From contig NZ_CP121647.1 of assembly GCF_029714305.1 (NCBI RefSeq), forward strand, positions 7,894,501 through 7,958,500: a DNA stretch of 64,000 bases, in the 5' to 3' direction. Below are positions 1 through 9,716 of this stretch, in pieces. The stretch is from Bradyrhizobium sp. CB3481 (GTDB taxonomy: Bacteria; Pseudomonadota; Alphaproteobacteria; Rhizobiales; Xanthobacteraceae). Position numbers and translations under genes: made by a program. The notes beneath the pieces are model-generated. The model did not search any database, had not been told where the DNA came from, and saw only the letters and a list, made by a program, of their open reading frames with translations. Within the stretch, counting starts at the first letter, position 1; each line of letters opens with the position of its first letter.

Positions 1-44
1 ACCCTTTCCCCGGGCTGCAGTATTTCGTCGATATACCGGCCCAT
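1..44 (-). CDS. Start of a PH-domain-like protein (partial, runs off window)
   Basis: Only the first 14 codons plus part of another are visible, reading MGRYIDEILQPGERV from the ATG at 44-42 towards the window edge. From memory, this opening resembles small bacterial membrane proteins with a bPH2/YdbT-type pleckstrin-homology domain, which often begin with a GRYxDExLQPGE stretch before the first transmembrane segment. The gene would be divergent from lysC, with about 175 bp between the two starts. With so few residues the assignment is tentative. Confidence 0.45.
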   Translation of the reverse strand, partial: MGRYIDEILQPGER

Positions 45-219
45 ACGCTCGCCCTGAATTAACCCGCTACCACAGCAATTTACGCCATTTTGGATCGAAA
101 ACGAAACCGGGGGTGCTTGCCCCGGACCGCGCCGCTATGTATACGCCGCTTTCGACCCGGGCGCTCCACTTTCCGTACGGGTCACCTAACTTATCCTCAC
201 AGGGAATGCACGCGTCGTC

Positions 220-1473
220 ATGGGCCGCCTCGTGATGAAATTCGGCGGCACGTCCGTCGCCAATATCGACCGAATCCGCAACGTCGCGCGGCACGTCAAG
301 CGCGAAGTCGATGCCGGGCATGATGTCGCCGTCGTCGTCTCTGCGATGGCCGGCAAGACCAACGAGCTGGTGGATTGGTGCCGCGACGCCTCGCCGATGC
401 ATGATGCGCGGGAATATGACGCGGTAGTGGCATCCGGCGAACAGGTGACCTCGGGCCTCTTGGCGATCGTGTTGCAAGGCATGGGCATCCAGGCCCGCTC
501 CTGGCAGGGCTGGCAGATCCCGATCAAGACTTCCGACGCCCACGCCTCGGCGCGGATACTCGAGATCGACGGCAGCGAGATCGTCCACCGTTTCAAGGAT
601 CGCAAGGAAGTCGCCGTCATCGCCGGCTTCCAGGGTATCAATCCGCAGACCAACCGAATCACCACGCTCGGGCGCGGCGGGTCTGACACCTCGGCGGTGG
701 CGATTGCCGCCGCCCTCCGGGCCGACCGCTGCGATATCTACACCGACGTCGATGGGGTCTACACGACCGATCCACGGGTGGTTCCCAAGGCGCGGCGCCT
801 CGACAAGATCGCCTTCGAGGACATGCTGGAACTGGCCTCGCTAGGCGCCAAGGTGCTGCAGGTGCGCTCGGTGGAACTCGGCATGGTGCACAACATGCCC
901 GTTTTCGTCCGTTCCAGCTTCGACAAGCCCGAGGATATCGACCCGCACGGAACGCCGCCGGGCACGCTGATCTGCAGTGAGGAGGAAATCATGGAAAGCC
1001 ACGTCGTCACCGGCATCGCCTTCACCAAGGACGAGGCCCAGATTTCGCTGCGCCAGATCGAGGACAAGCCGGGCGTTGCCGCAGCCATCTTTGGCCCCCT
1101 GGCGGACGCCAATATCAACGTCGACATGATCGTGCAGAACGTCTCCGAGGACGGCAAGACCACCGACCTCACGTTCACCGTTCCGGCCGCCGACTATAAC
1201 CGCGCCCGCGAGACCATCACCGCGGCAAAGGGCAAGATCGGCTATATCAGGCTCGACAGCGCCACCGACGTCTCCAAGGTCTCGGTGATCGGCAGCGGCA
1301 TGCGCAGCCATGCCGGCGTTGCGGCCAAGGCGTTCAAGGCGCTTTCCGAGCGCAATATCAACATCCGCGCCATCACCACCTCCGAAATCAAGTTTTCGGT
1401 GCTGATCGACGCCGCCTATACCGAGCTTGCGGTGCGCACGCTGCACACGCTCTACGGGCTCGACCAGACTTAG
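220..1473 (+). CDS. lysC: Aspartate kinase (aspartokinase)
   Basis: Phosphorylates aspartate at the head of lysine, threonine, methionine and diaminopimelate synthesis in the cytoplasm. The 417-residue protein opens with the kinase signature VMKFGGTSV, has the GRGGSDTSA nucleotide/substrate motif near residue 150, and the YTDVDGVYTTDPR motif near 180. Two C-terminal ACT domains follow (about 265-340 and 345-415), with the usual ITTSEIKFSVL segment that forms the allosteric lysine/threonine site. Length and architecture match single-domain alpha-type aspartokinases. The ATG is preceded by an AGGGA sequence about 15 bases upstream. ptsP follows on the same strand after about 320 bp, an order common in Rhizobiales. 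Confidence 0.96.
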   Translation: MGRLVMKFGGTSVANIDRIRNVARHVKREVDAGHDVAVVVSAMAGKTNELVDWCRDASPMHDAREYDAVVASGEQVTSGLLAIVLQGMGIQARSWQGWQIPIKTSDAHASARILEIDGSEIVHRFKDRKEVAVIAGFQGINPQTNRITTLGRGGSDTSAVAIAAALRADRCDIYTDVDGVYTTDPRVVPKARRLDKIAFEDMLELASLGAKVLQVRSVELGMVHNMPVFVRSSFDKPEDIDPHGTPPGTLICSEEEIMESHVVTGIAFTKDEAQISLRQIEDKPGVAAAIFGPLADANINVDMIVQNVSEDGKTTDLTFTVPAADYNRARETITAAKGKIGYIRLDSATDVSKVSVIGSGMRSHAGVAAKAFKALSERNINIRAITTSEIKFSVLIDAAYTELAVRTLHTLYGLDQT

Positions 1474-1794
1474 AACGATTTTCTCTCAAATTTAGCGCAT
1501 GGTCTGATCGTCAGACCGGTCAGTTTGGCGGATCATGCGCTTCGCTGGCGCAGCATCGGCCCTGACACATACGTTATTGCTTCTGGCAGGCGTTTTGCTT
1601 GGCAAAGCAAGCCTCGATTGGCTATAGGCCTAGAGAGGTGGGTTGCCGCACACTGCGCCATCGTTGGCGATCCCATTCGGCGGGATCAGGTGCCTTGCGG
1701 CAGCGCCGAATGAATAAAATTGTTGGTTTTGGTGCGTTTCACGCCAGCTGCCGGCCACCCGGCGGGCTGGCCTTGCGGGGGAGGATATCAACAC
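1474..1794. other. Intergenic region between lysC and ptsP
   Basis: No convincing gene is seen. A perfect 7-bp inverted repeat with a 3-base loop (GGTCTGA/TCAGACC, 1501-1517) lies 28 bases after the lysC stop. It could fold in the transcript but has no T-run, so it is only a weak terminator candidate. A strong GGGGGAGG ribosome-binding site at 1777-1784 sits before the ptsP start. Confidence 0.5.
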
Positions 1795-4062
1795 ATGCGG
1801 AGCACGTCGGGAGGCCCCCGCGTCTTGTTGAGACGGCTCCGCGAAACCATGGCGGAGAAGGTCTCGGCCCAGGAACGGCTGGACAAGATCGTGGTGCTGA
1901 TCGCGGCCAACATGGTGGCCGAGGTCTGCTCCTGCTACGTGCTGCGCATCGATAACACGCTCGAACTCTACGCCACCGAAGGTCTGAACCGCGACGCGGT
2001 GCACCGCACGGTGCTGAACGCGCATGAGGGCCTCGTCGGCCTCGTTGCCAGCGAGGCGAGCCCGCTCAACCTCTCCGACGCGCAAAGCCATCCGGCGTTC
2101 TCGTTCCGCCCGGAAACCGGCGAAGAAATCTACCATTCGTTCCTCGGCGTGCCGATCCTGCGCGCCGGCAACACGCTCGGCGTGCTGGTCGTGCAGAACC
2201 GCGCCAAGCGGACCTATGTCGAGGAAGAGGTCGAGGCGCTGCAGACCACCGCCATGGTGCTGGCGGAAATGATCGCCTCCGGCGAGCTGGCGGCGCTGGC
2301 GCAGCCCGGCGCGGAACCGGCGGCGCGGCACTCTCTGCACAAGACCGGCGCGATCCTCTCCGACGGCATTGCGCTCGGCCATGTGGTGCTGCACGAGCCG
2401 CGCGTCGTCATCACCAACTACATCGCCGAAGACCTGCCGAAGGAAATCAAGAAGCTCGATGCCGCGCTGGCCAAGCTGCGCGCCGACCTCGACCGCATGC
2501 TGGAACGCGGCGACGTCGCCGAGAGCGGCGAGCATCGCGACGTGCTGGAAGCCTACCGGATGTTCGCCAACGACCACGGCTGGTCGCACAAGCTGCACGA
2601 GGCGGTCGCCACCGGCCTCACCGCCGAAGCCGCCGTCGAGCGCGTGCAGTCCGACACCCGCGCGCGCATGCTGCGCTCGACCGATCCCTATTTGCGCGAC
2701 CGCCTGCACGACCTGGAAGACCTCGGCCACCGCCTGATGCGGCAACTGGTCGGGCAGGATCACGCGCCATCGCGCGAGCAGCTTCCCGAAAACGCCATCC
2801 TGATCGCGCGCGCGATGGGCCCGGCGGCGCTACTCGATTACGACCGCAAGCGGCTGCGCGGCCTGGTGCTGGAGGAAGGCACCGCCAACTCGCATGTCTC
2901 GATCGTGGCGCGCGCGCTCGGAATCCCCGCGGTCGGCGAAGTCCCGAACGCGCCCGGCATCGCCGACCCCGGCGACGCCATCATCGTCGACGGCACGTCG
3001 GGCTCGATCTACATCCGCCCCTCGGCCGAGATCGAATCGGCCTATGCCGAGCGGGTGCGTTTCCGCGCCCGGCGGCAGGCGCAATATGCCGCGCTGCGCG
3101 ACAAGCCCTGCGTGACCAAAGACGGCCAGCGGGTCGAGCTGATGATCAATGCCGGCCTCGTCATCGACCTGCCGCATATCGACGACACCGGCAGCGCCGG
3201 CATCGGCCTGTTCCGCACCGAGCTGCAGTTCATGGTCGGGCAAAGCCTGCCGCGCTCCTCCGACCAGCTCGCGCTCTATCGCACCGTGCTGGATGCTGCC
3301 GGATCGAAACCGGTGACGTTCCGCACGCTCGATATCGGCGGCGACAAGGCCCTGCCTTACATGGAGACCGTGATCGAGGAGAACCCGGCGCTCGGCTGGC
3401 GCGCGATCCGGCTCGGGCTCGACCGTCCCGGATTGTTGCGCGGCCAGATCCGCGCGCTGCTGCGCGCCGGCGGCGGCCGCGCGCTGAAGATCATGTTCCC
3501 GATGATCTCCGATGTCGTCGAGTTCGACCAGGCCAAAGCGATCGTCGAGCGCGAACTGACCTATTTGCGCCAGCACGGCCATGCGCTGCCGGAACGGATC
3601 GACGTCGGCACCATGGTCGAGGTGCCGGCGCTGCTCTACCAGCTCGACGAGCTCCTCAAGAAGGTCGATTTCGTCTCGGTCGGCTCGAACGACCTGTTCC
3701 AGTTCCTGTTCGCGGTCGACCGCGGCAATGCCAAGGTTTCCGACCGCTTCGACACCATGTCGGCGCCGATCCTGCGGGCGCTGCGCGACATCGTGCGCAA
3801 GGCGCAGGAGGCGAAGAAGACGGCCTCGCTGTGCGGCGAGATGGCGTCAAAACCGCTTGGCGCCTTGGCGCTGATTGCGCTCGGCTACCGTTCGCTGTCG
3901 CTTTCGGCCACCGGCCACGGCCCGGTGAAGGCAATGATCCTGGACCTCGACGCCAGGAAGGCCGAGGCGGCCCTGATGCCGCTGCTCGACGCGCCGGCCG
4001 GCAGTGTCTCGATCCGGCAGAAGCTGACGGAATTCGCGGAAGCGGAAGGGCTGTCGTTGTAG
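1795..4062 (+). CDS. ptsP: Phosphoenolpyruvate-protein phosphotransferase of the nitrogen PTS (EI-Ntr)
   Basis: Enzyme I-Ntr takes phosphate from PEP and passes it to NPr and then EIIA-Ntr, a regulatory phosphorelay reporting carbon/nitrogen state. In the 755-residue product an N-terminal GAF domain (about 15-160) is followed by the PEP-utiliser N domain, then the swivelling domain with the phosphorylatable His367 in NSHVSIVAR, and the PEP-binding TIM barrel. The barrel carries [30 protein letters not shown] and the C-terminal active-site Cys in SLCGEMAS. The frame is open upstream, but the ATG at 1795 was chosen because a strong GGGGGAGG lies 10 bases before it and the length matches the family. 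prfA begins 50 bp downstream, suggesting one transcript with prfA and prmC. Confidence 0.95.
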   Translation: MRSTSGGPRVLLRRLRETMAEKVSAQERLDKIVVLIAANMVAEVCSCYVLRIDNTLELYATEGLNRDAVHRTVLNAHEGLVGLVASEASPLNLSDAQSHPAFSFRPETGEEIYHSFLGVPILRAGNTLGVLVVQNRAKRTYVEEEVEALQTTAMVLAEMIASGELAALAQPGAEPAARHSLHKTGAILSDGIALGHVVLHEPRVVITNYIAEDLPKEIKKLDAALAKLRADLDRMLERGDVAESGEHRDVLEAYRMFANDHGWSHKLHEAVATGLTAEAAVERVQSDTRARMLRSTDPYLRDRLHDLEDLGHRLMRQLVGQDHAPSREQLPENAILIARAMGPAALLDYDRKRLRGLVLEEGTANSHVSIVARALGIPAVGEVPNAPGIADPGDAIIVDGTSGSIYIRPSAEIESAYAERVRFRARRQAQYAALRDKPCVTKDGQRVELMINAGLVIDLPHIDDTGSAGIGLFRTELQFMVGQSLPRSSDQLALYRTVLDAAGSKPVTFRTLDIGGDKALPYMETVIEENPALGWRAIRLGLDRPGLLRGQIRALLRAGGGRALKIMFPMISDVVEFDQAKAIVERELTYLRQHGHALPERIDVGTMVEVPALLYQLDELLKKVDFVSVGSNDLFQFLFAVDRGNAKVSDRFDTMSAPILRALRDIVRKAQEAKKTASLCGEMASKPLGALALIALGYRSLSLSATGHGPVKAMILDLDARKAEAALMPLLDAPAGSVSIRQKLTEFAEAEGLSL

Positions 4063-4112
4063 CGAGGCTTGTCCCGACAACACCGCCCGCATTCCCCCTT
4101 GAGAACAACGCC

Positions 4113-5192
4113 ATGCTACCCGAAGCCAAACTTGATATCCTGCTCGCCCATCACGCCTCGCTCGAGGCCGAGCTGCTGGGCCAGGTCAATTCGGAAAAAT
4201 ACGTCCAGATCACGCGCGAGCTCGCCGAGCTCAATCCGCTGATCGACGCGGTGAAGGCCTATCGCTCGGCACGGGCCGAGATCGCGGGCGCCGAGCAGCT
4301 GTTGGCCGATGCCGCCACCGATCCGGAAATGCGCAGCATGGCCGAGGCCGAGCTGGAAACGCTGCAGGCACGCGTCGCCGACCTGGAGCAGAAGATCCGC
4401 GTCGCGCTGTTGCCCAAGGACGCCATGGACGACCGCAACGTGATGCTGGAAATCCGCGCCGGCACCGGCGGCGACGAGGCGTCGCTGTTCGCCGGCGACC
4501 TGTTCCGCATGTATGAGCGGTTCGCTGGTCTGCAGGGCTGGAAGGTCGAGGTGATCTCGGCCTCGGAAGGCACGGTCGGCGGCTTCAAGGAAATCATCGC
4601 CGAGGTGCAGGGCCGCGGCGCTTTTGCAAAACTGAAATTCGAATCCGGCGTGCACCGCGTGCAGCGCGTGCCCGACACCGAAACGCAGGGGCGCATTCAT
4701 ACCTCGGCGGCGACCGTTGCGGTGCTGCCCGAGGTGGAAGATGTCGATGTCGACATCAAGAACGAGGATTTGCGGATCGAGACCATGCGGGCGCAAGGCG
4801 CCGGCGGCCAGCACGTCAACAAGACCGAATCGGCGATCCGCATCACGCATATTCCGACCGGTATCGTCGTGATGATGCAGGACAGCCGTTCCCAGCACAA
4901 GAACCGCGCGTCCGCGATGAACATCCTGCGCTCGCGCATCTACGACGCCGAGCGCCAGCGCGTCGACGCGGCGCGCTCGGCCGACCGCAAGGAGAAGGTC
5001 GGCTCCGGCGACCGCAGCGAGCGCATCCGCACCTATAATTTTCCGCAAGGGCGCGTCACCGACCACCGCATCAACCTGACGCTTTATAAATTGCCGCAGG
5101 TGATTTCAGGCGAAGCGCTGGGCGAATTGATCGACGCGTTGACCACCGAGCACCAGGCGGCGCAACTCGCCGCACAGGGCGCCGCGGCGTGA
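4113..5192 (+). CDS. prfA: Peptide chain release factor 1
   Basis: Recognises UAA and UAG stop codons and triggers peptide release on the ribosome. The 359-residue product has the codon-recognition tripeptide in the form PDT, within [13 protein letters not shown], and the universal GGQ peptidyl-transferase motif at residues 231-233. The helical N-terminal domain and the basic C-terminal region around [17 protein letters not shown] are both present. The frame is open upstream into ptsP, but the ATG at 4113 gives the normal length. The GGQ glutamine is expected to be methylated by PrmC, whose gene follows about 170 bp downstream beyond a palindromic repeat. Confidence 0.97.
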   Translation: MLPEAKLDILLAHHASLEAELLGQVNSEKYVQITRELAELNPLIDAVKAYRSARAEIAGAEQLLADAATDPEMRSMAEAELETLQARVADLEQKIRVALLPKDAMDDRNVMLEIRAGTGGDEASLFAGDLFRMYERFAGLQGWKVEVISASEGTVGGFKEIIAEVQGRGAFAKLKFESGVHRVQRVPDTETQGRIHTSAATVAVLPEVEDVDVDIKNEDLRIETMRAQGAGGQHVNKTESAIRITHIPTGIVVMMQDSRSQHKNRASAMNILRSRIYDAERQRVDAARSADRKEKVGSGDRSERIRTYNFPQGRVTDHRINLTLYKLPQVISGEALGELIDALTTEHQAAQLAAQGAAA

Positions 5193-5205
5193 GCGGCATC
5201 CAGCC

Positions 5206-5325
5206 GTCGTCCCCGCGAAAGCGGGGACCCATACGCCGCGGCCTCTCGGTATGGGCGGTCTCGGCGGCGACCTTTCGCAACAACAAAAAGCTGTGGTTAT
5301 GGGTCCCTGCGTTCGCAGGGACGAC
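5206..5325. repeat. Interspersed double-hairpin repeat, family A copy 1
   Basis: Two arms (about 5206-5233 and 5298-5325) are inverted copies of each other. The left reads GTCGTCCC through GGGACCCATA and the right mirrors it as TATGGGTCCC through GGGACGAC. Each arm also folds on itself (CCCCGC-gaaa-GCGGGG on the left). Five further copies of the same design occur in the window. This copy separates prfA from prmC. Confidence 0.85.
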
Positions 5326-5364
5326 ATCGAGTTTGCCGCACTGCCGGTGCGAGGCGATCGCCAC

Positions 5365-6246
5365 ATGACTTCATTCGCCAGCCAAACCGTCGAGACCGCG
5401 CGTCGCGCGCTCGCTGCGAGATTCAAATCCGCTGCAAATGATTCGGCCGAACTCGATGCGCGGCTGTTGCTTGGTCACGCCCTCGGCCTCGACCTGACCG
5501 GCCTGATATCAGCCGCACAGCGCCGGCTGACGCCAGACGAATCGGCACGGCTTGAAGAATTCGCCAACCGCCGGCTCGCCGGCGAGCCGGTCGCCCGTAT
5601 CATCGGCGAGAAGGAATTTTGGGGCCTGCCGCTGCGCCTCTCGCCGGCAACGCTGGTGCCGCGGCCTGATACCGAAACGGTGGTCGAACTGGCGCTGGAA
5701 CTGCTGCGCGCCGGCGGAGACCTTAATCGTCCGCTACGCATCGCCGATCTCGGCACCGGGACCGGCGCGATCCTGCTGGCGCTGCTGTCGGAACTGCCGG
5801 CGACGCGAGGGTTTGGCACCGACATTTCGGAAAGCGCCCTGCAGACCGCCGCTGCGAACGCAGCGCGCGCGGGGTTGTCGGACCGCGCGGCGTTCCTCGC
5901 CTGCGACTATGCGAGCGGGCTGTCCGGCCCGTTCGATCTGATCGTGTCGAACCCGCCTTATATCCGCTCGGCTGATATCGCCGCCCTGGCCCTGGAGGTG
6001 AGGAACCACGACCCGATTGCGGCATTGGACGGCGGCGCCGACGGGTTGGACGCTTACCGCGCGCTGATCCCGCAGGCGGCCGATCTATTGGCGCCGGGCG
6101 GCGCCCTGATCGTGGAAGCGGGGGCGGGCCAAACGAGCCAGATCCAGGCCCTGATGGTAGCCGCAGGGTTAACGGCAACGACCACGCCCAGGGCCGATCT
6201 GGGGGGCATTCCGAGGGCGGTCGCGGGCCACAAAATGGCCCGATAA
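5365..6246 (+). CDS. prmC: Peptide chain release factor N5-glutamine methyltransferase
   Basis: Methylates the glutamine of the GGQ motif of RF1 and RF2 using S-adenosylmethionine. In the 293-residue product the SAM-binding loop DLGTGTG spans 128-134 and the glutamine-binding NPPY motif is at 196-199, inside SNPPYI. The N-terminal helical domain binds the release factor. The open frame begins upstream inside the palindromic repeat. The ATG at 5365 (MTSFASQTVETARR) gives the normal family length and was chosen for that reason. The link to prfA upstream is functional as well as positional. Confidence 0.94.
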   Translation: MTSFASQTVETARRALAARFKSAANDSAELDARLLLGHALGLDLTGLISAAQRRLTPDESARLEEFANRRLAGEPVARIIGEKEFWGLPLRLSPATLVPRPDTETVVELALELLRAGGDLNRPLRIADLGTGTGAILLALLSELPATRGFGTDISESALQTAAANAARAGLSDRAAFLACDYASGLSGPFDLIVSNPPYIRSADIAALALEVRNHDPIAALDGGADGLDAYRALIPQAADLLAPGGALIVEAGAGQTSQIQALMVAAGLTATTTPRADLGGIPRAVAGHKMAR

Positions 6247-6735
6247 AGTCCGCCGGGAACGCAAAAAAACCCCTTGGAATATTCGCCGGGAGCGACTACG
6301 TTCCGCCCATAACATCGGTCCAGGGTTACCGGCCCCGTAAGGCGATACGGTGAGGCCGGCGTTCTCGAAACGAGAGCCCGCCGGGTGAAAGGTTCCAAAC
6401 GCAGGTCGAATTGAGCGCAATAACCGAAGTGTGCTGCTCTTGGCCTTAAAGCGAACGAAAGCCTGATATTGCGGTTGAAGACTTACGCAACAGCCGATCA
6501 CGCGAAGCCGTCACGCAAGACGATTAGGCTGATTTTGGCAGGCTAAACGATTTGGTCCGGCACGCGGCTGATTCGCGGCCGGTTGGGGAACGCGTCTTTG
6601 CTGAACGCGATGGTTGGCGACATCGATGACATGAATTCGAACGGCATCGTGATTCGGTGCGCCTTCGCGCGCGCCGCAAAGGCTCGGGCTAGCTAGGCAA
6701 CGGAATAATTTCAGGGCTGGAATAGAAGGCGAGAC
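6247..6735. other. Long intergenic region with a structured segment (possible leader or small RNA)
   Basis: No protein-coding frame looks real in these 489 bp. Bases 6331-6384 can form two strong consecutive hairpins. The first is GGCC plus CCGTA (6331-6339) pairing with TACGG (6346-6350) and GGCC (6354-6357). The second, an alternative sharing a few bases, is CCGGCG (6356-6361) with CGCCGG (6379-6384), extended inward by TCTCG (6363-6367) and CGAGA (6371-6375). No known riboswitch or RNA family was recognised. The region would form the promoter and 5' leader of the downstream DUF4167 gene. Confidence 0.4.
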
Positions 6736-7485
6736 ATGAGAAACGGTCAAAACAACAAGCGGATGCGTAACCGGAATAACAACAATAACAACAATAATAA
6801 CCGGCGTGGTCAAAACCCGATGACCCGGGTGTTCGAATCGAACGGCCCCGATATCAAGATCCGCGGCACCGCCTCGCATGTTGCCGAAAAATACGTCCAG
6901 CTGGCACGCGATGCGCGCTCTTCGGGCGATCCCGTCGCCGCCGAGAACTACTACCAGCACGCCGAACATTATTTCCGCCTGATCGCTGCCGCGCAGGAGC
7001 AGTTCCGGCAGAACCAGCCGCAGCCGCGCATCGACGCCGACGTGCAGCCGACCGAGGATAGCGAGGACGACGGCGAGAGCTTCTCGCATTTCGGCCAGGA
7101 GCCGGGCTTCGTCCCGCAGCAGCCGCAGCCCTATATCCGCGACAACAATCAGCGCGATCGCGGCGACGGCCAACCCTACCAGCGCGAACAACAGCAGCCG
7201 CGCGAACATCGCGGTGACCGTGACCGTGACCGCGAGCACCGTCCCCAGCCGCAATATCAGCCGCAGCCGCAACCGCAGCCGGTGATTGCCGATACCGGCG
7301 GCGTCGACCGCCTGCCCTCCTTCATCACCGGCCCGCAGCCGCAGGTGAACGGTGCGCCCGGCGGTTATGAAGAGGGCGGCCGTGGCGAACGCTTCCCGCG
7401 CCGTCGCCGCCGGCCGCACGGCCCACGCCCCGACATGGCCGCGCCGGCCGCCCCGAGCGAAGATTTCAATCCGGGGAATGAGTAG
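6736..7485 (+). CDS. DUF4167 domain protein
   Basis: The 249-residue protein is conserved in alphaproteobacteria and its function is not established. The N-terminus is basic and very rich in Asn and Arg (MRNGQNNKRMRNRN and then a run of nine Asn codons), suggesting RNA contact. The conserved DUF4167 core follows at about 32-100 (ending HAEHYFRLIAAAQEQF). The rest is low-complexity and rich in Gln, Pro and Arg, with RDRDRE-type repeats, and is probably disordered. GGCGAGAC just before the ATG is a plausible ribosome-binding site. The leader upstream is unusually long. A nucleic-acid-binding role is inference from composition only. Confidence 0.85.
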   Translation: MRNGQNNKRMRNRNNNNNNNNNRRGQNPMTRVFESNGPDIKIRGTASHVAEKYVQLARDARSSGDPVAAENYYQHAEHYFRLIAAAQEQFRQNQPQPRIDADVQPTEDSEDDGESFSHFGQEPGFVPQQPQPYIRDNNQRDRGDGQPYQREQQQPREHRGDRDRDREHRPQPQYQPQPQPQPVIADTGGVDRLPSFITGPQPQVNGAPGGYEEGGRGERFPRRRRRPHGPRPDMAAPAAPSEDFNPGNE

Positions 7486-7506
7486 GTAGATTTTACTCAG
7501 TATCTC

Positions 7507-7636
7507 GTCGTCCCGGCCAAGCGAAGCGCGAGCCGGGACCCATACGCCGCGGCCTCTCATTGAGGCATGCGGAGCGGCGATCTTTTTCAATCAACTATCG
7601 CCTGGGGTTATGGGTCCCCGCGTTCGCGGGGACGAC
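7507..7636. repeat. Interspersed double-hairpin repeat, family A copy 2
   Basis: The left arm opens GTCGTCCCGG and runs into GGGACCCATACGCCGCGG. The right arm ends TTATGGGTCCCC through GGGGACGAC. The core next to the left arm (CATACGCCGCGGCCTCTC) is shared with copy 1. It lies between the convergent DUF4167 and methyltransferase genes, where it could act as a bidirectional terminator. Confidence 0.85.
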
Positions 7637-7647
7637 GTGTTGAGAGA

Positions 7648-8394
7648 TCACGCCTTATCCCGCGTTGCCGTCGATGACGGCACCAGCACCGGCTCCAGCG
7701 ATGGAATCAGCCGCGTGCGCTCGCGGCCCGCGGGGATCGCGCGATAGACCTGCTTGGTCGCTTCCACAATATGGACGCCGGCAAACGGCAGCGACAGCGC
7801 GGCGCCGACGCGCTCCCATGCCATCGCCGAGCGCAGGAACCAGCTGTTGCCGACCGGCGGCAGAAACAGTGCCTCGCCCCATGATGCCGGCGTGAACCAG
7901 GTCTGCCGCAGCAATTGCGTGATCTGCGCCCGCGAATAGGGACGGCCGTGGCCGAACGGCGTGTTGTCGGTGCGCGTCCACACACCGCGCCGGTTCGGAA
8001 TCACCGCGATCAGCCGCCCGGACGGCGCCAGCACGCGCCAGACCTCGCGCAGCAGGCGCTCCGGATCATCTGACATTTCCAGCGAATGCACGAGCAGGAT
8101 CCGGTCCACCGCCGCGTCCGGCAGCGGCATCGAGAATTCATCGATCAGGGTCGCCAGCGCCGGCCGCGCCGTCGGCCATTTCAGCACGCCTTGCGCCGCC
8201 GGCATGAAGGCGATGCAGCGTTCGGCATCTTCACGAAACAGCCCGAGATAGGGCGTCGGATAGCCGAGCCCGAGCACGCGCTGCCCCGCCGCATCGGGCC
8301 AGCGCGCCCGGATGCCGCGGTTGATCAACAGCCGCGCCACGATGCCGAGGCGCTGCGAATAGAAGTCGCGGAGATCGATGACGTCGATGGTCAT
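7648..8394 (-). CDS. Class I SAM-dependent methyltransferase
   Basis: The 248-residue protein has a Rossmann-like methyltransferase core. A degenerate motif I (RVLGLGYPTPYL) replaces the usual GxGxG, the acidic loop is DEFSMPLPDAAVDRILLVHSLEM, and motif IV-VI residues lie around EVWRVLAPSGRLIAVIPNRRGVW. The last stretch is typical of the Methyltransf_11 group. The substrate is not evident. The ATG at 8394 is preferred over a GTG two codons upstream. The gene is divergent from gloB with about 120 bp between starts, so the two may share a control region. Confidence 0.82.
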   Translation of the reverse strand: MTIDVIDLRDFYSQRLGIVARLLINRGIRARWPDAAGQRVLGLGYPTPYLGLFREDAERCIAFMPAAQGVLKWPTARPALATLIDEFSMPLPDAAVDRILLVHSLEMSDDPERLLREVWRVLAPSGRLIAVIPNRRGVWTRTDNTPFGHGRPYSRAQITQLLRQTWFTPASWGEALFLPPVGNSWFLRSAMAWERVGAALSLPFAGVHIVEATKQVYRAIPAGRERTRLIPSLEPVLVPSSTATRDKA

Positions 8395-8514
8395 GGGCAC
8401 AATCTACCACACCGTGTTTCGTTGCGGCGCAACGAAAATGGCATTGCCGCGCAAGCGTTAACGCCATATTTCTTTGGGATTAATAGGGCTGAAAGCCTAA
8501 CGCACGGAGCTGTC

Positions 8515-9282
8515 ATGGCCGCGGAAATTCGCACCTTCACCTGCCTCAGCGACAATTTCGGTTATCTGATCCACGATGTCGCGACCAAGGCCACCGCATC
8601 GATCGACGCGCCGGAGGCCGGGCCGATCATCAAGGCGCTGGAGCGCGAGGGTTGGACGCTGACCGACATTTTGATCACGCACCACCATCACGACCATGTC
8701 GGCGGCGTCGCCGAGCTGAAGCAGAAATATGGCTGCCGCGTCGTTGCCCCCAACGACAGGTCGACCAAGATCGCCAATGTCGACCTGCGCGTGGCCCATG
8801 GCGATGTGATCAAGGTCGGCAGCCTTTTGGCGCGGGTGCTGGAAACGCCGGGACATACGCTCGACCACGTCTCCTACGTGTTCGACAATGAAAAGGCGGT
8901 ATTCGCCGCCGACACGCTGTTCTCGATCGGCTGCGGCCGCGTGTTCGAGGGCACCTATCCGATGATGTGGGATTCGCTGCTCAAGCTGCGCGCGCTGCCG
9001 GACGATTTCAAACTCTATTGCGGCCATGAATATACCGCCTCCAATATCAAGTTCGCGCTCACCGTCGACGGCGACAATCCCGCGCTGAAGGCGCGCGCCG
9101 AGGAAGTGGCGCGGCTGCGCGCCGAGAACAAGCCGACGATTCCCGTGCTGCTCGGCGAGGAGAAGAAGACCAACGTATTCCTGCGCGCCGACGAGCCGTC
9201 GGTGGCGGCGGCGCTGCACATGAAGGGCGCGAGCGCCGAAAAAGTGTTCGGCGAGCTCCGCGAACGCAAGAACAAGTCCTGA
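8515..9282 (+). CDS. gloB: Hydroxyacylglutathione hydrolase (glyoxalase II)
   Basis: Hydrolyses S-lactoylglutathione to lactate and glutathione in methylglyoxal detoxification. The 255-residue protein carries the metallo-beta-lactamase binuclear site: THHHHDH (55-61), His114 in TPGHT, Asp133 in FAADTLF and His171 in CGHEY. The C-terminal substrate-binding helix region is typical of the family. The frame is open far upstream, but the ATG at 8515, with GGAG about 6 bases before it, gives the normal N-terminus. The stop overlaps the next start by one base (TGATG), so the cupin gene is translationally coupled. Confidence 0.94.
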   Translation: MAAEIRTFTCLSDNFGYLIHDVATKATASIDAPEAGPIIKALEREGWTLTDILITHHHHDHVGGVAELKQKYGCRVVAPNDRSTKIANVDLRVAHGDVIKVGSLLARVLETPGHTLDHVSYVFDNEKAVFAADTLFSIGCGRVFEGTYPMMWDSLLKLRALPDDFKLYCGHEYTASNIKFALTVDGDNPALKARAEEVARLRAENKPTIPVLLGEEKKTNVFLRADEPSVAAALHMKGASAEKVFGELRERKNKS

Positions 9283-9716
9283 TGGCGCTGCCGAAACAAG
9301 CCGCGGATATCATCGCGCGGCTCGACCTCAAGCCGCATCCGGAAGGCGGCTACTATCGCGAGACGTTTCGCGATGAAGGCGTGGATGCAGAGGGGCGCTC
9401 GCGGTCGACCGCGATTTATTTCCTTTTGGCGCGCGGCGAGCGCTCGCACTGGCATCGCATCGATGCTGTGGAGGTCTGGCACTATTACGCGGGTGCGTCG
9501 CTGACGCTGAAAATCGCTGACGATCATGGGCAGCGCAGCGTGACGCTCGGCGCGGATCTTGCGGCAGGCGAAGCGCCGCAGGCGATCGTCCCGCCGCACG
9601 CCTGGCAGGCCGCCGAGAGCAATGGCGACTGGACGCTGGTCGGCTGCACCGTTGCGCCGGGATTTGAATTCGCAAAATTCGAGCTGGCGCCGAAGGGCTG
9701 GGAGCCAATTTCGTAG
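9282..9716 (+). CDS. Cupin-fold protein of the DUF985 family
   Basis: The 144-residue protein has the DUF985 cupin signatures: LxPHPEGGYYRETFR near the start, then the SHWHRIDAVEVWHYYAGASL metal-binding-like segment, and VGCTVAPGFEFAKFEL at the end. Members have an RmlC-like jelly roll; the biochemical role is unknown. It overlaps gloB by one base and should be co-transcribed, which may hint at a role in carbonyl or glutathione metabolism (inference). Its TAG stop lies inside the first arm of a perfect palindromic repeat. Confidence 0.88.
   Translation: MALPKQAADIIARLDLKPHPEGGYYRETFRDEGVDAEGRSRSTAIYFLLARGERSHWHRIDAVEVWHYYAGASLTLKIADDHGQRSVTLGADLAAGEAPQAIVPPHAWQAAESNGDWTLVGCTVAPGFEFAKFELAPKGWEPIS

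Noticed and set aside
1525..1955. Small frames between lysC and ptsP
   Set aside because: No motif or ribosome-binding site, and they overlap the ptsP start region.
1630..2763. Long minus-strand frame over the start of ptsP
   Set aside because: Antisense to a well-supported ptsP; composition typical of shadow frames (His, Arg, Gln, Val rich).
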